The notes under the pieces: generated by a model
Database searches by the model: none
The model's input: the letters and a program-made list of their open reading frames with translations, nothing else
What the model was told of the DNA's origin: nothing
Program-made: the position numbers and the translations under genes
In this document: positions 63,153-64,000 of the stretch, one piece after another
How the letters are laid out: each line of letters starts with the position of its first letter
How positions within the stretch are numbered: the first letter of the stretch is position 1
NCBI RefSeq assembly: GCF_001431425.1
Contig: NZ_LDJG01000008.1
Coordinates: forward strand, 62,001 to 126,000
Origin: Stenotrophomonas nitritireducens
Lineage (GTDB): Bacteria; Pseudomonadota; Gammaproteobacteria; Xanthomonadales; Xanthomonadaceae
Length of the DNA: 64,000 nt
Reading direction: 5' to 3'

Positions 63153-64000
63153 ATGTGGGGACGCGGTGTAGTGATCGGCACGCTGTTGGTAGGTGGGCTG
63201 CTGGCGGGAGTGGTGCAGGCGCAATCCTTCGATCTGCGCGCGCACAAAGGGCCGCAGCATGGGGTGAAGAACGAGGTCGCGGTGCTGGGCACCACGCATC
63301 TGGCGAGCATGCCGGAGACGTTCGACCCTGCGACGCTTGATGCGCTGATCGAGCGGATGGCGGCATGGCGGCCGCAGGCTATCGCCATCGAGGTGGTGTC
63401 GGGCCTGCAGTGCGACATGATGCGCCGCTACCCGTACCGCTACGCGAGGACGGTTGGCGGCTACTGCCCCGACGTGTCGGCGGCGGCCAAGGCCACCGGG
63501 CTGGATGTGCCGGCGGCGAATGCGGCGGCGGAGACGATGCTGGAGGCATGGCCCGCGCAGCCGGCGGCGGCGCAGCGGCGCACGCTGGCCGCCACGTTCC
63601 TGGCGGCGGGTGAGCGCGAGTCGGCGTTGGTGCAGTGGCTGCGGCTTCCGCTGGCGGAGCGGCATGCGGGCGACGGGCTGGACCAGGCGCTGGTGGACGT
63701 GCTGGAGGCGCTGCGTACCAGCCGTAACGAAACCACGCTGCTTGCCGCGCCGCTGGCCGCGCGCCTGGGGCATGAGCGGCTCTGGCCGATGGACGACCAC
63801 AGTTCCGACCGCTACGGCCGCGACATCAAGGCCTACGTGGCCGCCATCCGCAAGGCGTGGGACAACCCGGCGACCCAACAGCGGAGCGCGATGTTCAGCG
63901 AAATGGAAGCGCAGATGGACACGCCGGAGAAGGTGCTGGCCATGTACCGCCGCTACAACGCGCCGGAGCTTGCCGCCATCGCCTTCGAGAGCGACTACGG
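63153..64000 (+). CDS. Secreted protein resembling DUF5694 proteins (3' partial)
   Basis: The frame is open to the window end, so the 3' part is missing. The N-terminus is a signal peptide (GVVIGTLLVGGLLAGVVQAQ). The visible mature part has VAVLGTTHLASMPETFDPAT, IEVVSGLQCDMMRRYPYRYA and WPMDDHSSDRYGRDI, a pattern seen in DUF5694 and TraB/GumN-like proteins. ATG 63153 with AGGGGGCAGGGA before it is preferred to ATG 63129. The function is unknown. Confidence 0.75.
   Translation, partial: MWGRGVVIGTLLVGGLLAGVVQAQSFDLRAHKGPQHGVKNEVAVLGTTHLASMPETFDPATLDALIERMAAWRPQAIAIEVVSGLQCDMMRRYPYRYARTVGGYCPDVSAAAKATGLDVPAANAAAETMLEAWPAQPAAAQRRTLAATFLAAGERESALVQWLRLPLAERHAGDGLDQALVDVLEALRTSRNETTLLAAPLAARLGHERLWPMDDHSSDRYGRDIKAYVAAIRKAWDNPATQQRSAMFSEMEAQMDTPEKVLAMYRRYNAPELAAIAFESDY

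Overview
The window is high-GC DNA with the gene content of a member of the Xanthomonadaceae (Xanthomonas, Stenotrophomonas or Pseudoxanthomonas type). Pointers are an Ax21-family outer-membrane protein, the hemD-hemX-hemY order, GTAG-type REP palindromes, and a chromosomal integron beside ilvD, a location known from Xanthomonas. The genus cannot be fixed from the sequence alone. No rRNA or tRNA gene was seen.

Region 1 (1-22.5 kb) is mostly housekeeping. It holds a TPR-tailed Ser/Thr kinase cut by the window edge, two consecutive Cu/Zn superoxide dismutase genes, a thiolase, the haem-synthesis set hemD-hemX-hemY, a thioesterase, a membrane rhodanese, secB-gpsA, an Ax21 protein, two small membrane proteins, an ECF sigma factor, an H-NS-like protein, a Nei/Fpg glycosylase, an S9 peptidase, a cytochrome c and ETF-ubiquinone oxidoreductase.

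Region 2 (22.6-33.8 kb) is a sedentary chromosomal integron. An apparently intact intI (32797-33822, +) faces away from a minus-strand array of about 19 attC sites and about 19 cassettes. Most cassettes hold one small ORF of unknown function. Recognisable ones include a GNAT acetyltransferase, a secreted RraB-like protein, a seven-bladed propeller protein, a SnoaL-like protein and several small membrane proteins. One cassette is present twice. attC sites near intI are uniform, whereas distal ones are decayed. The distal part also holds a dead IS110-family transposase on the opposite strand and a frameshifted relative of the SnoaL-like cassette gene.

Region 3 (33.9-47.5 kb) holds ilvD, a YgiB/YgiC-like pair, a REP array with a 142-bp period, and a minus-strand operon RDD - SpoIIM-like - DUF4129 - DUF4350 - MoxR - DUF58. 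A 0.9-kb repeat-rich non-coding segment separates MoxR from DUF58. A DUF2167 protein and a gamma carbonic anhydrase follow.

Region 4 (47.6-62.9 kb) is a complete type I-F CRISPR-Cas locus: cas1, cas2-3 fusion, csy1, csy2, csy3 and csy4, then a leader and an array of 101 repeats and 100 spacers, all read on the minus strand. Cas1 and Cas2-3 acquire spacers, Csy4 cuts the array transcript, Csy1-4 form the surveillance complex and Cas2-3 degrades the target. A SymE-like toxin gene diverges from cas1 and may be an addiction partner of the locus. The window ends inside a secreted protein gene of unknown function.
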